Part shown: positions 1 to 11,384 of the stretch, piece after piece
Position numbering within the stretch: position 1 is the first letter of the stretch
Layout: each line of letters starts with the position of its first letter
Assembly: GCA_012934845.2 (NCBI GenBank)
Contig: WNNJ02002378.1
Span: 20,033 to 84,032 of the forward strand
Direction of reading: 5' to 3'
DNA from: Pomphorhynchus laevis
Lineage: Eukaryota; Acanthocephala; Palaeacanthocephala; Echinorhynchida; Pomphorhynchidae
Length of the DNA: 64,000 bases
Notes under the pieces: model-generated
Database searches by the model: none
The model's input: only the letters and a program-made list of their open reading frames with translations
Told to the model about the DNA's origin: nothing
Program-made: the position numbers and the translations under genes

Positions 1-119
1 TAATGGAGAAATGAGCGTTTTTACTGATCATCTTTACAATTACTGGTGATGCCGAAAAAGTTGACGTCAGTTTGATCCATGAAATCGCGTTTAAGAGTGC
101 TGAAAAGTGCCAAAGTCTA

Positions 120-235
120 TATCAAGACGAAATATATTCGTCTTGAATATATTTGAACAAATATATTGAACAAAATATTTTGTTCAAAATATTTGAACAA
201 AATATTACGTCTTGAACAAAATATTCCAGGCGTTG
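120..235. repeat. AT-rich palindromic repeat cluster
   Basis: The words TTGAACAAAATATT and its complement recur several times here. Bases 168-185 form a perfect 18-bp palindrome (GAACAAAATATTTTGTTC). No gene is visible. The function is unknown and it may be slippage-derived. Confidence 0.7.
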
Positions 236-310
236 ATCGCTCGATGTGAAAGTCGAAAATGAGATGGGCATCGTCCGTGATTCAAAACTACTATTTTTTT
301 GGAACGTGCT

Positions 311-1200
311 CTACTTCCCTTCCATCCTCTTATTAAACACTATACAATCCGAAGGATACGGCTTAACTTGACTAACAGTACGATGCATAGTCAGGAGATC
401 ATACATCATCAACCTCAATCGTATGTATACTAAACGTAAACTGCTTAAGCCAGAATGATAGGAAAGATGTCGTACATATGAGCACAATTTCGTAAAGCAA
501 CGGGATATGCTCTCCGAATCGTCAATTTCTTGATGCTTACAAGGAAAGACCGCCGTAGAAACATCCAATCACCGGTAATACCAGAGCATTGTACAAACAC
601 ATAGCACAAGACTGAGTTAACTTTCTAAAACAGTTCGTTATAATATAACAAACTTTTCGAGATTTGTTACAAATTCTATCGGCGCTCGCGCGTGTCTTTA
701 AATTCGTATGCATCATTATACCAGTATCTTTGGTGGTCGCGGTATTCGTAATGATCTCGTTACCGAGATAGTATTTATGGCACACGTTGCTACGACCGAA
801 CCTCCCGATCCTCATATAAGCACATTTTTTGTATTTAAACTAATTCCTGTTGTTATGGACTAACGATGAACATGTCCTGAAAAACTTTAAGATCTTCCAG
901 TTCATTAATCACCTTCCATATTTGTATGTCATTGGCAAATACAAGAATCTTACAACTTTTCGGTGAATTCAATCCCTGATTTACAGAGATATTAAATAAC
1001 AATGGGTCGGGAACATTTCCCTGGAGACTTCGTTAGTATAAGTAAGAGAAGAAGACAGACAGCTTCCGATTCCATATCTAAATAATCTCACTTGAAGAAA
1101 ATCTCTAATCCAGTAAATAATTATGGAGTCAACATTGTAATTCGCAAGAACAGCTAGCAAGATCCGATCATTTATTTACCCTCTATTTATCTCACCGATA
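311..1200 (-). mobile_element. Decayed CR1/Jockey-type LINE, RT fragment
   Basis: Minus-strand frames read as the C-terminal half of a LINE ORF2. Near 890-1030 there is a palm-like stretch with VPDPLLFN and FANDI, the latter a degenerate form of the usual FADD catalytic box. It is followed at 537-815 by a thumb segment (DTGIMMHTNLKT, then a run resembling LVLPVIGCF) and at 311-568 by the downstream connection region. Several frame changes separate the pieces, so this is not a working gene. The family call rests on general likeness to CR1/Jockey ORF2; the exact clade is not determined. Confidence 0.7.
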
Positions 1201-1300
1201 AATCTCTAATATTATTCCAATACATACCAAAGCTAAAAGGCTATTCAGGCAGAGTCCAACAAAAAAAGAAGAAAAGCAAATAGTCAGTCAACGTAGCTAA

Positions 1301-1945
1301 TTAGGGTATTCCAGTGGTAGTGTTGAATGACGGCATTGTTCACATATCCATTTGTAGCATCGTGATTTAAACGTTCTCAAACTGGGGGCTGCAACGACTT
1401 CCTCAGGAAACGAATTCCACATGTTAATTCCTTTCCTCGAGAGTCTATACACTTTTGGTAATCTGCTAAATCCAAATTTATATAAGACTCTGTTATGTCA
1501 CCGCAACTTACCGACCGCCTAGTGATTACATCGGTGGGATAACCCACTGCATCATTCGACATATAACATAGACATAACATTTCCAAGGATATGAACCTCT
1601 CACGTACCGACAACATCCCAATACGACTTAGACGTACATGATAGTCAACACCACTTAAGCCAATAGAGAGCCTCGATCACCGCATAAGAATAGACTACAG
1701 GTATAATAGTTCTTGCTTAGTGACAGGAAAACAAGCCTGAATGCAGTACTCCAAGTGTGGCCTGACGAGGGAGATGAATAACCTATTGAACATATGACAG
1801 CTTAACTTAAAGAATGCACTTTTAATATAGTATAACGCCCTGGTAGCTTTACTTAGAAATAAGTCGGTGTTCAACTTTGTTTTCAAGGATCGATGGACAA
1901 TAATCCCTAAATCCTTATGATGAGACACTTCCTTTAAGACAATAT
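1301..1945 (-). mobile_element. LINE A, 3' part of ORF2 (split by an L2-like insertion)
   Basis: The minus strand encodes a LINE thumb (DLGIIVHRSLKT, LVRPHLEYCIQA) and then the ORF2 C-terminus with the common WNSFPEEVV-type motif and a stop near 1301. The thumb begins at the edge of the 1946-3522 insertion. Its upstream half resumes at 3523, where the reading continues as YYIGDI followed by VLKEVSHHKDLG. The two parts are therefore one CR1/Jockey-type LINE interrupted by a younger element. At least one frameshift lies between thumb and C-terminus, so it is a pseudogene. Confidence 0.82.
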
Positions 1946-3522
1946 ATGCCTACTCACATATTATACTCCCTGCCTACTCACATATTAAAATCTATATGCT
2001 CATCGATATCCCCATTTCTCACAACCTTGCTTAACTCGTCCATCCGCAGTCATATCTTCCCTTCACACTGGAAATCCGCAATCGCTCGTCCCCTCCTTAA
2101 GAAACAATCGCTCGACCCATCCCTTCCTTCTAGCTATCGCCCCATTTCACTACTCCCTACTCTTTCTAAGCTCTTAGAACGCCTCATCTTAATACAAATC
2201 AACGCTTATCTCTCCTCATCCAATCTGTACCCTCCTTTTCAATCCGCTTTCCGCTCTAATCACTCGACAGAAATCGCATGCATAAAAGTGTACAACGACT
2301 TACTCATTTCTCGAGACAAGGCTCTATATAGTGTTCTCATCTCCCTCGACCTCTCCTCCGCATTCGACATTGTCGACCACTCCGTCCTCCTTTCTCACCT
2401 TCGTTATGATTACGGTTTTTCTCCCTCCTCCGTGGCATGGTTCGCCTCATATCTATCCGACCGTTCCTTTCGCGTCTGTTCAAATTCATCATCCTCCCCT
2501 CCCATCCCTATTTTTTGCGGGGTCCGACAAGGTTTAGTCCTAGGTCCCCTGCTTTTCTCTCTTCGGCTTGGCGATCTCTCTCCGTTTATCAAACCTTACT
2601 CCTTTGACGTCATGCATTTCGCCGATGACATTCTAATCTATGCTCATGCACCGAACATCGCATACACGATATCGGCATTTCTGCCTCCAAGTGTCTTTCT
2701 TCCATCTACAAACGTCTCTCCGATCTCCATCTCGTTCTAAACCCCGAAAAGTCCAAAATAATGTGGATCCTCTTCCGTAAACCAAACATATCTTCTCCCA
2801 CCGTATATTTTGCCTCATCGATCATCCCCATAGTCCACAATCTCACTTTCTTAGGCTTCCATTTCGATGATCACATTTCCCTTAAACCCTTCGTCCGTGA
2901 CAAGGTTCGCTCATCTAACTTAATTCTCCGTGACATCCGCCGTATCCGCCCCCTTATCGACTTCCGTTCTTGTATGTCTCTTCTTTCATCGCTTCTTTTC
3001 CTTAAAATCGATTACTGCCTTAGCCTTTTCGCCAATTCTCCAAAATCCATCATCCTACCCTACAACGAATAATCAACACCGCTGTTCGAGTGCTCTTTCG
3101 TCTCCGTCGCTTCAACTACACATCCACATATTTTGTCCAACACTCCTGGCCCACCATCCACATCCGCATCAAACTCCGCCTTCTCGTTACTTTTCGTCTC
3201 ATCGCTGTCGGCTCCCCATCGTTCATCGATTTTTCTTTCTTAGACGATACTCGCCCCACCTCGCTATCGCTTCGTTCCTGTCATACCCTCTTACTCCACG
3301 TTCCTAATTACTCTAACAACTACGGTCTCCGATCCTTCCTCGTCGCCGCCTCACTCGCCTGGAATCAACTCCCTCTCGACGTCCGCCGCGCCCCCTCCTT
3401 TATCACATTCAAACACCTCCTCCGTTCACACCTTCTCGACACCTGATTCACAGTCTTGTTTCGAAGTGGTCATGTAAGCGTGCGCTGGCACGCATTTGCC
3501 ACTTTAAAATAAATCCTTTTTT
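1946..3522 (+). mobile_element. L2-like LINE, 5'-truncated insertion with TSD
   Basis: This plus-strand insertion holds the RT and C-terminus of an L2/CR1-group LINE: SYRPISLLPTLSKLLER, the palm LDLSSAFDIVDH, GVRQGLVLGPLLFS, HFADD, and a C-terminus ending NQLPLDVRRAPSF near 3446. The open frame 1946-2740 shifts near 2700 and again near 3070, so it is dead. The 3' UTR ends in a T-rich tail at 3522. A 5-bp duplication AATAT (1941-1945 and 3523-3527) flanks it, and removing one copy restores the frame of LINE A. A second copy lies at 11897-12663. There is also a small direct repeat at its very 5' end. Confidence 0.88.
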
Positions 3523-4745
3523 AATATCTCCAATATAGTACCTTGGAGTTTCAATCGGGCGACCTAGTTGAATGAGGACACATTTATCAACATTCAACCG
3601 TAGTCCAGTAGAATCGCACCACTTGATCAGAGAGTTTAGATCATTTTGTTACGCTACTCGATCAACAGAACTTCTAATGATCGACCAAATCTTTAGATCG
3701 TCTGCAAAAGCTAGATGAGAGCATGATAAGCGGAGTAGCAGATCATTAATGAAGATTATAAAGAGCAGTGGGCCAAGGACTGATCCCTGCGTTACGCCAG
3801 AATTAACATTCACCGAATAAGAAAACACACCCCCACACAAACTCGGAAGACCCACTCGATAGAAATTGCTTGACCCTCGTCACAAATATATAAATGGAGT
3901 CCATAGTGATACAGTAAAGACACTATACGTCGTGTGGCACCCTATCAAAAGCTTTCGAAAAATCAAGGAATACTGTATAAACCTGAAACCCAGCCCCCAG
4001 AGCATCAGCCCATTTTTCACGCGCAGTTAGTAGGTTAGTAAAGCATGAACGTCCGATCGTGAAACCATGTTGAGATTCAACCAATATGTGATTACGATCA
4101 AAATGAATCCTGATTCTACTAGCAATGATTCTTTCTAAAAGTTTGCTGAATACGCTGGTCAAGCTAATGGGCTGAACGTCCGCGCAAAAGCTAGGAGGAT
4201 GCTTTTTGGGAATATGCACCACAATTGCACACTTCCAACTGTCAGGAATTCAAGATGTGTCCAAGCAGTACCTGAAGAACATAGTTAAATCATTGATCAG
4301 TACGTTCGCTAGGGATTTGACGAGGAAGGGGACAATATTGTCTGGTCCCGGAGATGTAAACGGATCGAGCTTCATAATCTCGTTCAACACCTCATCCACT
4401 CTGAGTGGACGAACACAACACTGATGAGCAACCGGAACATACTTCCAACTACATTCATGCAGTTTGTTAGAGTCAAAGCCTGCACCAATAAGCCATCAGC
4501 TAAATGTTAGTCGATTAGAGACAGCTCGGTCAAAGTTTCAGTTGGCGTTTGGATTGAGTTAATTGCGGCGACAAGAGTTCTGTTGTTTCTTACATAAGAC
4601 CAAAACCTCCTAGGATTCAAAGATGCATCCCTGGCGATACTATCTTCGTACGAATAGCGTTTCTGAAATTTTAGCCGATTGCATAAGTTCCGAAAGTCGA
4701 TGTAGGCACGTTTGGAAGCAGGCGAACGCCTAAATTCGCGCCATT
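3523..4745 (-). mobile_element. LINE A, 5' part: linker and RT of ORF2
   Basis: On the minus strand, 4230-4745 reads as the linker between endonuclease and RT of a CR1/Jockey LINE (ASLNPRRFWSYVRNNR-like). 3923-4222 follows with the fingers and first palm motif (LERIIASRIR, FLDFSKAFDRVPHD), and 3649-3855 with GVTQGSVLGPLLF and FADDLKIW. The thumb is interrupted at 3523 by the L2-like insertion and resumes at 1945. Stops break the frame. No endonuclease domain is visible upstream of 4745, so the copy is 5'-truncated. Confidence 0.85.
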
Positions 4746-5522
4746 ATCACAATATTATAAACCTATTTATCACATTCTATATTACCCTCTATAGATCAGA
4801 CCCTTATAGACTAGACCCTTATAGATATTTTTTGTTAAAAATAAGAACTTTTATTTAAATAAATCGATATAATTGTCTGGTGGAAAACAGTTGTTTCCGT
4901 GTGCAAGAGTAAAGTATAATTACAAATTGTTTTATTTTCTTCCTAAATATGTTGACGCAACGAGTATAAGATTGAAAAATAAAAATACAAATCACTTTTT
5001 CCTCTCGATCTTGTTTGTTTTACATTAAATTTTATTGTATTTATTATTTTTCTGTTGATCTCTTTTTATATAATGAACAAGTTCATATCAATATTTTCCT
5101 TTAACGTTCTCGGCAATGTGAGAAAATGTCATTTCTTCTAAAAGACGTACGTAAGCAACCACAAAACAACACCTTGGACTATGTCTAGCCACCTACGTCA
5201 AGACATTTTCTTTGCCTTGACCGAATGCTCATATTCGCTGCTCCTAAGATCATAAAAAGAAAACAAAGCATTACACATTACACTCACGATGTGATACATC
5301 CAACTTAAAAATGTACATCATTACATCTCACTCACAATGATAAATGTAAAAATATTACAAACCTTTGAAACCCGATAGCACTTTGCATTCAACTTTTGAT
5401 ACTTTTAAATTAAATAACCATTAAAAATAATTTAAATAGTTTAATTTAGTGTTATTAAATAATTTAATTTATTTGAATTCATGATAAGAACATTAAAATA
5501 TTAATAAAGTAATAAATCTGTA
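4746..5522. other. AT-rich stretch without a gene
   Basis: No coding potential is recognised. A short direct repeat of about 16 bp (core ACCCTTATAGA) occurs near 4793-4830. The rest is AT-rich sequence without clear structure. Confidence 0.6.
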
Positions 5523-5806
5523 TTGTTTAGTGGAGATAGTGCAATACAAAAGTTTATTTAAATATCGAATTTTCGATAGCCAACTATTTTTTTGAATTTA
5601 AACTAATTCCTGTTGTTATGGACCAACAATGAACAAGGTTCAACATCTCTTGAAAAAACTTTACAATTTTCGAGATCTTCAAGTTTTAAATCATTTTATC
5701 CTGATGATCAGTTCAAGATCATTTTATCCTGATGACGATAGCAGTTGGCTATCGAAAATTCGATATTTAAATAACATTTTGTATTTCATTCTCTCCACTA
5801 ATAAAT
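5523..5806. mobile_element. MITE with ~65-bp terminal inverted repeats
   Basis: The left arm (about 5523-5588) and right arm (about 5736-5806) are imperfect inverted copies; both contain TTTAAATATCGAATTTTCG followed by a GATAGCCAACT stretch. The outer ends read TTAGTGGAGA and its complement. No transposase is encoded. The interior (about 5592-5720) resembles the LINE RT scrap at 830-890, which suggests the MITE carries a piece of LINE. The ends suggest a TA-target superfamily but this is not proven. Confidence 0.75.
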
Positions 5807-5876
5807 AATTAAGACCAATGAGTGAACAGTCAATTTATAAAATAGATTATCTCAAGTGCAGTTCAATAGTTTCTTA

Positions 5877-6115
5877 TGGGACATATATCTAGTGGTGTTT
5901 TAAAAGGGACAATTTTGGGACTTATTTTGTTCAATTTATATATCAATGAGCTTCCGTCCTTTATTCCAGCTAAAAACTTTAATGTATGATTATGTCAGGA
6001 TATATTTTCGTATAGCTAGTAACATTAATCGACAAATTTTACAGTTTGATCTGAATGCTTTGATATCATTGTCAGCTGGAAACTTTTTAACCATTTATGT
6101 AACGAAATATGCTTA
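5877..6115 (+). mobile_element. LINE RT fragment
   Basis: The plus strand reads as SGVLKGTILGLILFNLYINEL, equivalent to the LINE palm motif SGVPQGSVLGPLLF, and after a frame change as a thumb-like LQFDLNALISLSAGN. This is a short 5'- and 3'-truncated CR1/Jockey-type scrap just upstream of the TSG101 gene. The palm motif lacks the usual PQGS and the catalytic box is degraded. Confidence 0.65.
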
Positions 6116-6129
6116 CATGCCGTATAAAT

Positions 6130-6240
6130 TAAATTATAAAAATTATATTTAAATATTCTCGTTTAATATATTTGAACGAAATGTGCTTAATTTATTAAAT
6201 TATAAAAATTATATTTAAATATTCTCGTTTAATATATTTG
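6130..6240. repeat. Direct repeat of ~45 bp
   Basis: Bases 6130-6174 recur almost exactly at 6196-6240 (core ATATTTAAATATTCTCG), separated by about 20 bp. It lies about 130 bp upstream of the TSG101 start codon. Confidence 0.75.
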
Positions 6241-6372
6241 CAAATATTATAATTTGATAATGTGATCTTACATTTTAAATGTTTGTTTTGTTGTTCTTCA
6301 GAATTATAAATAGTATTTTGTATGATTACAGTACTGTCAGATATAGAGAGAGAGCAGTGCCCACATAATTGA

Positions 6373-7404
6373 ATGTCATTAGCTGATATAGATCTAGCAA
6401 TTAATCAAGCAGCGGATCAAAGATACAAACAGCTTACTAAGCAAGAACTGATTCGATCTTTAGTTAAACCATTTGACAGATTTGACGTGCATGCATCGAA
6501 GTTTACTTATGATAACGGCAAAGAGAAAACTCTCGTGAAATTGGAAGGTATACTTCCGGTTACGTACCGGGGTGTACTTTACAATATACCAATTATGATG
6601 TGGCTATCAGATGATTTTCCATATGATCCTCCAATATGCTATGTTCGCCCAATACACAATATGGTTCTAAGTGAACAGTGCTCTGTAATCGACAGAAATG
6701 GTAGGGTTGTTAGATTAAGTACTCTTAAAAACTGGCATCACGATAGAACCACATTGACCGATATTTTCCGGGATATGGCTATTCAATTTGGACAAAATCC
6801 ACCAGTGTTTTCAAAGAAAGATTCACCACCATTGAGTAGAGGAAATTTAAAAGATAAAAGTTCCCCTAAGAATTTGAAAACACCACCAAGCTTGCCGGAG
6901 GAAATTTTACGAAAATCGCTTGTGAGTGCAGTTCTTGACAAGGCCCGAAGAAAATTCATTTCCACTGTTCACGAGCAAAAATCTGAAATAGCTATTCTAA
7001 AAAAAACAGAAAATGACTTGATTGCTGGTGGTAAACGTCTAAATGAACTTATGAATGCAATGTCGGTTGAAGAACAACGTCTTAGCGGCTATATTACGAC
7101 AGTTCGAGAGAAGAATGCCGAGATTAGTAGTGCAATTGATCGTATGACATCACAAGTAGATAACAGTGATGTTGGACAAATTTTGACACAAATGTTTGTT
7201 CCATCCACGCAATTATACAGTCAAATTGTAAGACTGTATATTGAAGACGTTGCAATTCAGGATGTTCTGTTTTACTTAGGTGAAGGGCATCGTCGCAGTA
7301 CTGTCTCACTTTCAAATTATCTACGTCTTGCAAGAGAGCTTTCCAGGAAACAGTTTTTCGTACGGGCTACTTTACTGAAGGCCAAGCGAGTAGCTGAAAT
7401 TTAA
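6373..7404 (+). CDS. TSG101: ESCRT-I subunit TSG101 (Vps23), intronless
   Basis: This 343-codon ORF is a complete TSG101/Vps23, the ESCRT-I subunit that binds ubiquitinated cargo and PTAP-type motifs at endosomes and in membrane scission. Residues ~18-146 are the UEV domain, with PVTYRG and YNIPI keeping Tyr65 and Tyr70, which match the human peptide-binding tyrosines, and DDFPYDPPICYVRP. No catalytic Cys sits at the E2 position, as expected of a UEV. A short linker (147-190) lacks the long Pro-rich stretch of vertebrates. Residues ~195-265 look coiled-coil, and ~278-343 are the steadiness box ending LSRKQFFVRATLLKAKR. It is somewhat shorter than human TSG101 (390). No intron interrupts it; human TSG101 has several. 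A TTACAG acceptor-like site lies upstream near 6330. No poly(A) tail or TSD was seen, so retrocopy versus intron-poor native gene is open. Confidence 0.93.
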   Translation: MSLADIDLAINQAADQRYKQLTKQELIRSLVKPFDRFDVHASKFTYDNGKEKTLVKLEGILPVTYRGVLYNIPIMMWLSDDFPYDPPICYVRPIHNMVLSEQCSVIDRNGRVVRLSTLKNWHHDRTTLTDIFRDMAIQFGQNPPVFSKKDSPPLSRGNLKDKSSPKNLKTPPSLPEEILRKSLVSAVLDKARRKFISTVHEQKSEIAILKKTENDLIAGGKRLNELMNAMSVEEQRLSGYITTVREKNAEISSAIDRMTSQVDNSDVGQILTQMFVPSTQLYSQIVRLYIEDVAIQDVLFYLGEGHRRSTVSLSNYLRLARELSRKQFFVRATLLKAKRVAEI

Positions 7405-8160
7405 TCTTAGTAAAAATCCACGATTTTGGTATTGCATATATGATTCTTCTGGTCATTTCCTAATCAAGAGTTTGAGTTCCCAAGAAACTTTGCATGTCAA
7501 ATAGCTTTCAAAATTGTTATATATTCTTAAATAACAATATGCATTCACAATATGCTGTATTATCGAGATTATTTTCATTTTTATATGCAAAGGAGTTATT
7601 CCATGTGTAACTATGTTAATTTTCATTTGCAAAAATCACTTTTATCATCAATGCTTTCTGTTTTGGACACATTTGATTTCTATTTTGTCCATATATACCG
7701 AGATCACCAAACTGGGAATCGGATATCACCTTTAGTAGGTGGCGAGATATTGAATTTGCCAATCTGACAAATACGATAATTTTAAATGTTTAACCATTAA
7801 TGTTTATTCATTTTTGGTAATTTTCCAAAAGCAGCTAAAAATAGTTGGAGTTAATTAAAAATTTTGTCATAATTTTTTTGTCGTAAAATGCTTTCAATGA
7901 TGTTATTTTTTAATCATATCAAAGGAATCTATAAATCAGATGTGGCCGACTCATGACGCATGCGCCACACGTGGTGCATTGGACGATGAACGATGGCGCA
8001 TTATCTTTTTAATAAAGCCGGGCTTTTTCTTATAAAGTTGTTAATAAAAATTTTCAGATATTTTACGATTATTTCCAAAAGTTAGTTTGAACACTTTACT
8101 TATTAACGAAAACAAAGTTATATATATTTTTCAACATTTTTGATTGAAAAGGCAAATCAA
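7405..8160. other. Gene-free AT-rich stretch 3' of TSG101
   Basis: A 71-codon frame at 7552-7767 has no recognisable features and is judged chance. No canonical AATAAA lies soon after the TSG101 stop; the first AATAAA-like word is near 8011. The GC-richer patch at 7950-8000 holds no recognisable feature. Confidence 0.5.
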
Positions 8161-8162
8161 AT

Positions 8163-9890
8163 CAGCTAACTGAGTCTACGTATTTAATATAATTATAAAA
8201 TAAATAAAACATAATAATGCTAAATCAATATTTAATATTTAAATAATAAAATAAATAATTGCTTTTAGATTTTTTATAATTTAAATCAAGTAAAAATAAA
8301 AGATTAAAATTTAAAATAAACGTCATTTTTATGAATTGACTAATAAATAACAGACGTTGTATCAGAATAAGAATTAGAGGTCATCAGGAGGAACTGCTAT
8401 GCTATCATGTTTCGGCCCCTAACTCATCTACCCAACATAGCAGCGGGGCCAAATACATGCTAATGATGTATTTCCTCTGAAATAACTATCTAGTATCTTA
8501 TTCTAATGCAAAGTATATTATTTATTATCCATCCATAAAAATTTGCCACTTAAGAGTTTAAATTTATTCGTTATATTATTGTGTTGATTTATATATTTTA
8601 CTATTTTCTACTTGAGGTTTTTTTATAGTAACCTAGTTGAAAATATGTATCTATTAAATTATATTAATGATTTTGAAGAAAGCCAATATCATTACATATT
8701 GTTGCAATTCTTAAAATTTCATTATTTTATGTATTATATTTTATATTATAATGTATTAATGTATTATAATACATTTTAATGTATTATATTTTATATAGTA
8801 TGCATGAATGCTCATGCAAAAATATGTTTCTTGTAAATTTAAATGTCATCTTTACGATATAAATTAATAGTAGTTTTAGTTAATGTTAATTTAATGTTCA
8901 TATCTAGATATACACCTTCTTTATCATCAATATTAGTTTTGTTAAGAATAAGGCTTTCTGGATAAATTAGTTCACTAATTGAATAAAAATTATTAGAATT
9001 AAATACATATATCATCAATGTATCGAAACATATTTCGTATATTTATATAGTTTAGATTTAGGTTTTACACAGTTATGAATAAATTCATATTCTATAAAGC
9101 TTAAAAACAAGTCAGCTATAATTGGGCTACTATTACCACCCATTGGAACACCTTTTACTTGTCTAAATATAGATGTCCCTACTTTTAAATAATTTTGATT
9201 TATCAAAATATTTAAGGATTCTATTAATTCAATTTTATCCATATATTTATATTTATTTGATGGTTTAATTTTTGTTAGATAGGCGTTATAATTATTATAA
9301 CATATATATGTATATCTTTTTCCGAATATAAGATTAATTAATTTTACTAACGCTTCTTTAATATCTACTAAATCTAGATTTGTATAAAGCGTACTAAAAT
9401 CGTATGTATTTATATTTTGAAAATTTATTCCTTTTGTCTGTTCTAAAAATTCTTTTGTAGAATTAATACTGAAATAGTGTTTTATACCAGTATAAATTTC
9501 GATTACCTTGCAATATTTTTTAAAGTGTGCTATAATTACTTCAAGTATTTTATTAATTTAGACAGAAAGCGGTTTTAATGTACATTTAAACGCACTACAT
9601 GTGAACCTAGGTTTTATTAGATTTTTATGTAATTTAGGATTCCAATATTTTAAAAATGTGTGGGTTCTTGCAACAAAAAATGGGCACATTTGATATTCTC
9701 TAAAAGGGAAATTCATCGAAAAGTATTGGTCACCTCTGCTATAAATAATAAAAATATTGTACAGGGCGTTTAAACATCGAGAGGAAATTCCGACTATTGC
9801 AAAAGTTATTTTTAAGTTTCTTAATGCTATATGAAACCATAGCATTTGAAAATAACTATTGCAATCGTCGAAAATTTGTAAGTAATAACC
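8163..9890 (-). mobile_element. Penelope-like element PLE-1, 5'-truncated
   Basis: The minus strand carries a PLE reverse transcriptase: the KLHKNLIKPRF motif near 9600-9680, then a region ending VKGVPMGGNSSPIIADLF (9015-9242), then YRKDD-type and thumb sequences, with a stop near 8540 after FLWMDNK in sister copies. Stops and frameshifts break the frame. The 3' region (8163-8540) contains the conserved stem at 8394-8450 and ends at a terminal motif complementary to GACTCAGTTAGCTGAT. No GIY-YIG endonuclease follows the RT in any copy in this window. Sister copies lie at 20815-21390, 30448-31330, 31335-31875 and 37583-38984. Confidence 0.88.
8394..8450 (-). ncRNA. Conserved pseudoknot-like RNA in PLE 3' region (copy A)
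   Basis: On the minus strand, GGCCCC is followed by CTGCTATG, a 16-nt spacer, GGGGCC, then GAAAC and CATAGCAG. The first and third blocks pair, and the second and fourth pair, giving two interleaved helices. The same layout with wobble changes occurs at 30782-30838, partly at 38698-38754, and at 11666-11720 and 10679-10727. Hammerhead ribozymes are known in PLE termini, but a full hammerhead core is not present, so the function is only a hypothesis. Confidence 0.5.
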
Positions 9891-9891
9891 A

Positions 9892-10186
9892 TTAATTTAT
9901 TTTATAAAGAATTATGGGATCTGGATCAAAGAAAAGTGGAAATTATTTTGATATTTCGCTAATTTCTGTTAGAATCTTCAGAAAATTACCTATATTATGG
10001 TAATACATTGATAAAATAATGTATTACCATACATACTTCAGACATCTGTAAAATAAAAATACAAATTACATTAAATTGTAAGAATATTAGGTGATTTTCT
10101 GAAGATGCTAACAGTAGTTAGCGAAATATCAAAAATAATTTCTTCTTTCCTTTGATCCAGCTCCGATAATTATTTATCAGTAATGG
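9892..10186. mobile_element. MITE with ~80-bp inverted arms
   Basis: The left arm (9892-9990) and the reverse complement of the right arm (10092-10186) both contain a GGATCAAAG stretch, then TTTTGATATTTCGCTAA and a TCTTCAGAAAAT stretch. Outer ends read CCATTA and TAATGG. No protein is encoded. Related partial copies lie at 13215-13373 and 13410-13510. Confidence 0.8.
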
Positions 10187-10424
10187 ATCGGTATCAAATA
10201 TTTGAAATTTATTTTGTCTCGATGTTTAAAAATCCTGTACAATATACGAACACATCGAATATGTTTTTAAACGAGGAAGAAGCGAACACCTTGAATCAAA
10301 GTAGTAAAAAGTCATCAATATTCAAAATGAAAGGAAAATACATTGAATGCAATTAAATAAAAAGTCGTGTTTGCTTTTTTAAGAATAATTTGATTATGGT
10401 ATAAACATTCGTAATGTTATTAAC

Positions 10425-10655
10425 CCTCCATTTGTAACTTGTTATTAAACAAGTACTCCACTTGTTAACTACTCCACTTGTTAACATTTAGTCCATAGTA
10501 CTTCATTTGTACTCCACTAATACAAGTAAGTACTCCATAAGTACTTACTAGTACTCCATAAGTAATAGTAGTATTCCATAAGTAATAGTAGTATTCCATA
10601 AGTACTAGTACTCCATAAGTACTCCACATGTTAACATTTACTCCGCTTGCTGTTA
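10425..10655. repeat. Degenerate tandem repeat, core AGTACTCCATA
   Basis: Words such as AGTACTCCATAAGT, TACTCCACTTGTTAAC and AGTATTCCATAAGTAAT recur in irregular 10-20 bp steps across about 230 bp. There is no conserved repeat-plus-unique-spacer pattern and no coding potential. Confidence 0.75.
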
Positions 10656-10669
10656 AACCTCCACTCTAT

Positions 10670-11290
10670 AGCATATAGCTGCTATGTCGGGTCCATCAAT
10701 AAGGGCCGAAACCTAATAACATAGTATTTCCTTCTGATGGCGTTTAATCTTTATTCTGATGCATCGTCTTTTATTTATTAGTCAATTCGTAAAGATTGAC
10801 TTTTATTTAAATTTCAATTTTAAATTTTAAGTTGATCAAATATAATCTTTATAATCTCATTTAAAATACGTAGATTCGTAGATATGTGGTCTGAATTATG
10901 TAAGTTTTTATATTTAGTACAAATTTATTTATATTTTGTCCTTCACTCGCATTATTTTGCGAATAAAATCACCCAAAAGAAATAAATTCAGTTATCTGGA
11001 TCTGATATAAAGGAACTGAAGCAAAAATGTTATCAACATATCAGATCACTTAACTGAGTATATGAATTTGTTTTATCCATAATTAAAAAAATTGATTTTC
11101 ATTTAAAATTTAAATAAAAAATTTTATCGTTATTTAAATATTAATTGTATAAAATATTTTATAATTATTAATTATTTATAATAATTTATCCTTGTTTTCA
11201 GTAATTTATTTTTAATTTTATAGTAATTTTTTCTTATTTAAATACGTAGACTCGGTTAGCTGATCTGATTGATTCAAGTTATTACCTTAA
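10670..11290 (+). mobile_element. PLE terminal region (solo, plus orientation)
   Basis: Contains the conserved GGGCCGAAACC block and CTGCTATG arm (10679-10727), then the PLE landmark TTATTAGTCAATTC (near 10775), AT-rich sequence, and the terminal motif ACTCGGTTAGCTGATCTGAT at about 11262. No PLE coding sequence precedes it, so it is a 3'-end remnant. A second, inverted-looking terminal motif lies near 11041-11065. Confidence 0.65.
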
Positions 11291-11384
11291 AGAAGGCTCA
11301 CTGATTCTGTAAGACAATATGCTCGTCCTTATGGTAATAATTTTAGCACCTGTAGATGAACTTAATCGATTAACGTATGTTATT

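Noticed and set aside
7552-7767. 71-codon ORF downstream of TSG101
   Set aside because: No domain, AT-driven composition, no conserved start context.
8394-8450. Canonical hammerhead ribozyme
   Set aside because: The CUGANGA box and a proper stem II before GAAA are not found in most copies, so only a candidate structured RNA is claimed.
9558-9845. 95-codon ORF as an independent gene
   Set aside because: Its C-terminal half is the PLE KLHK motif region; the rest is a chance extension upstream of the truncated element.
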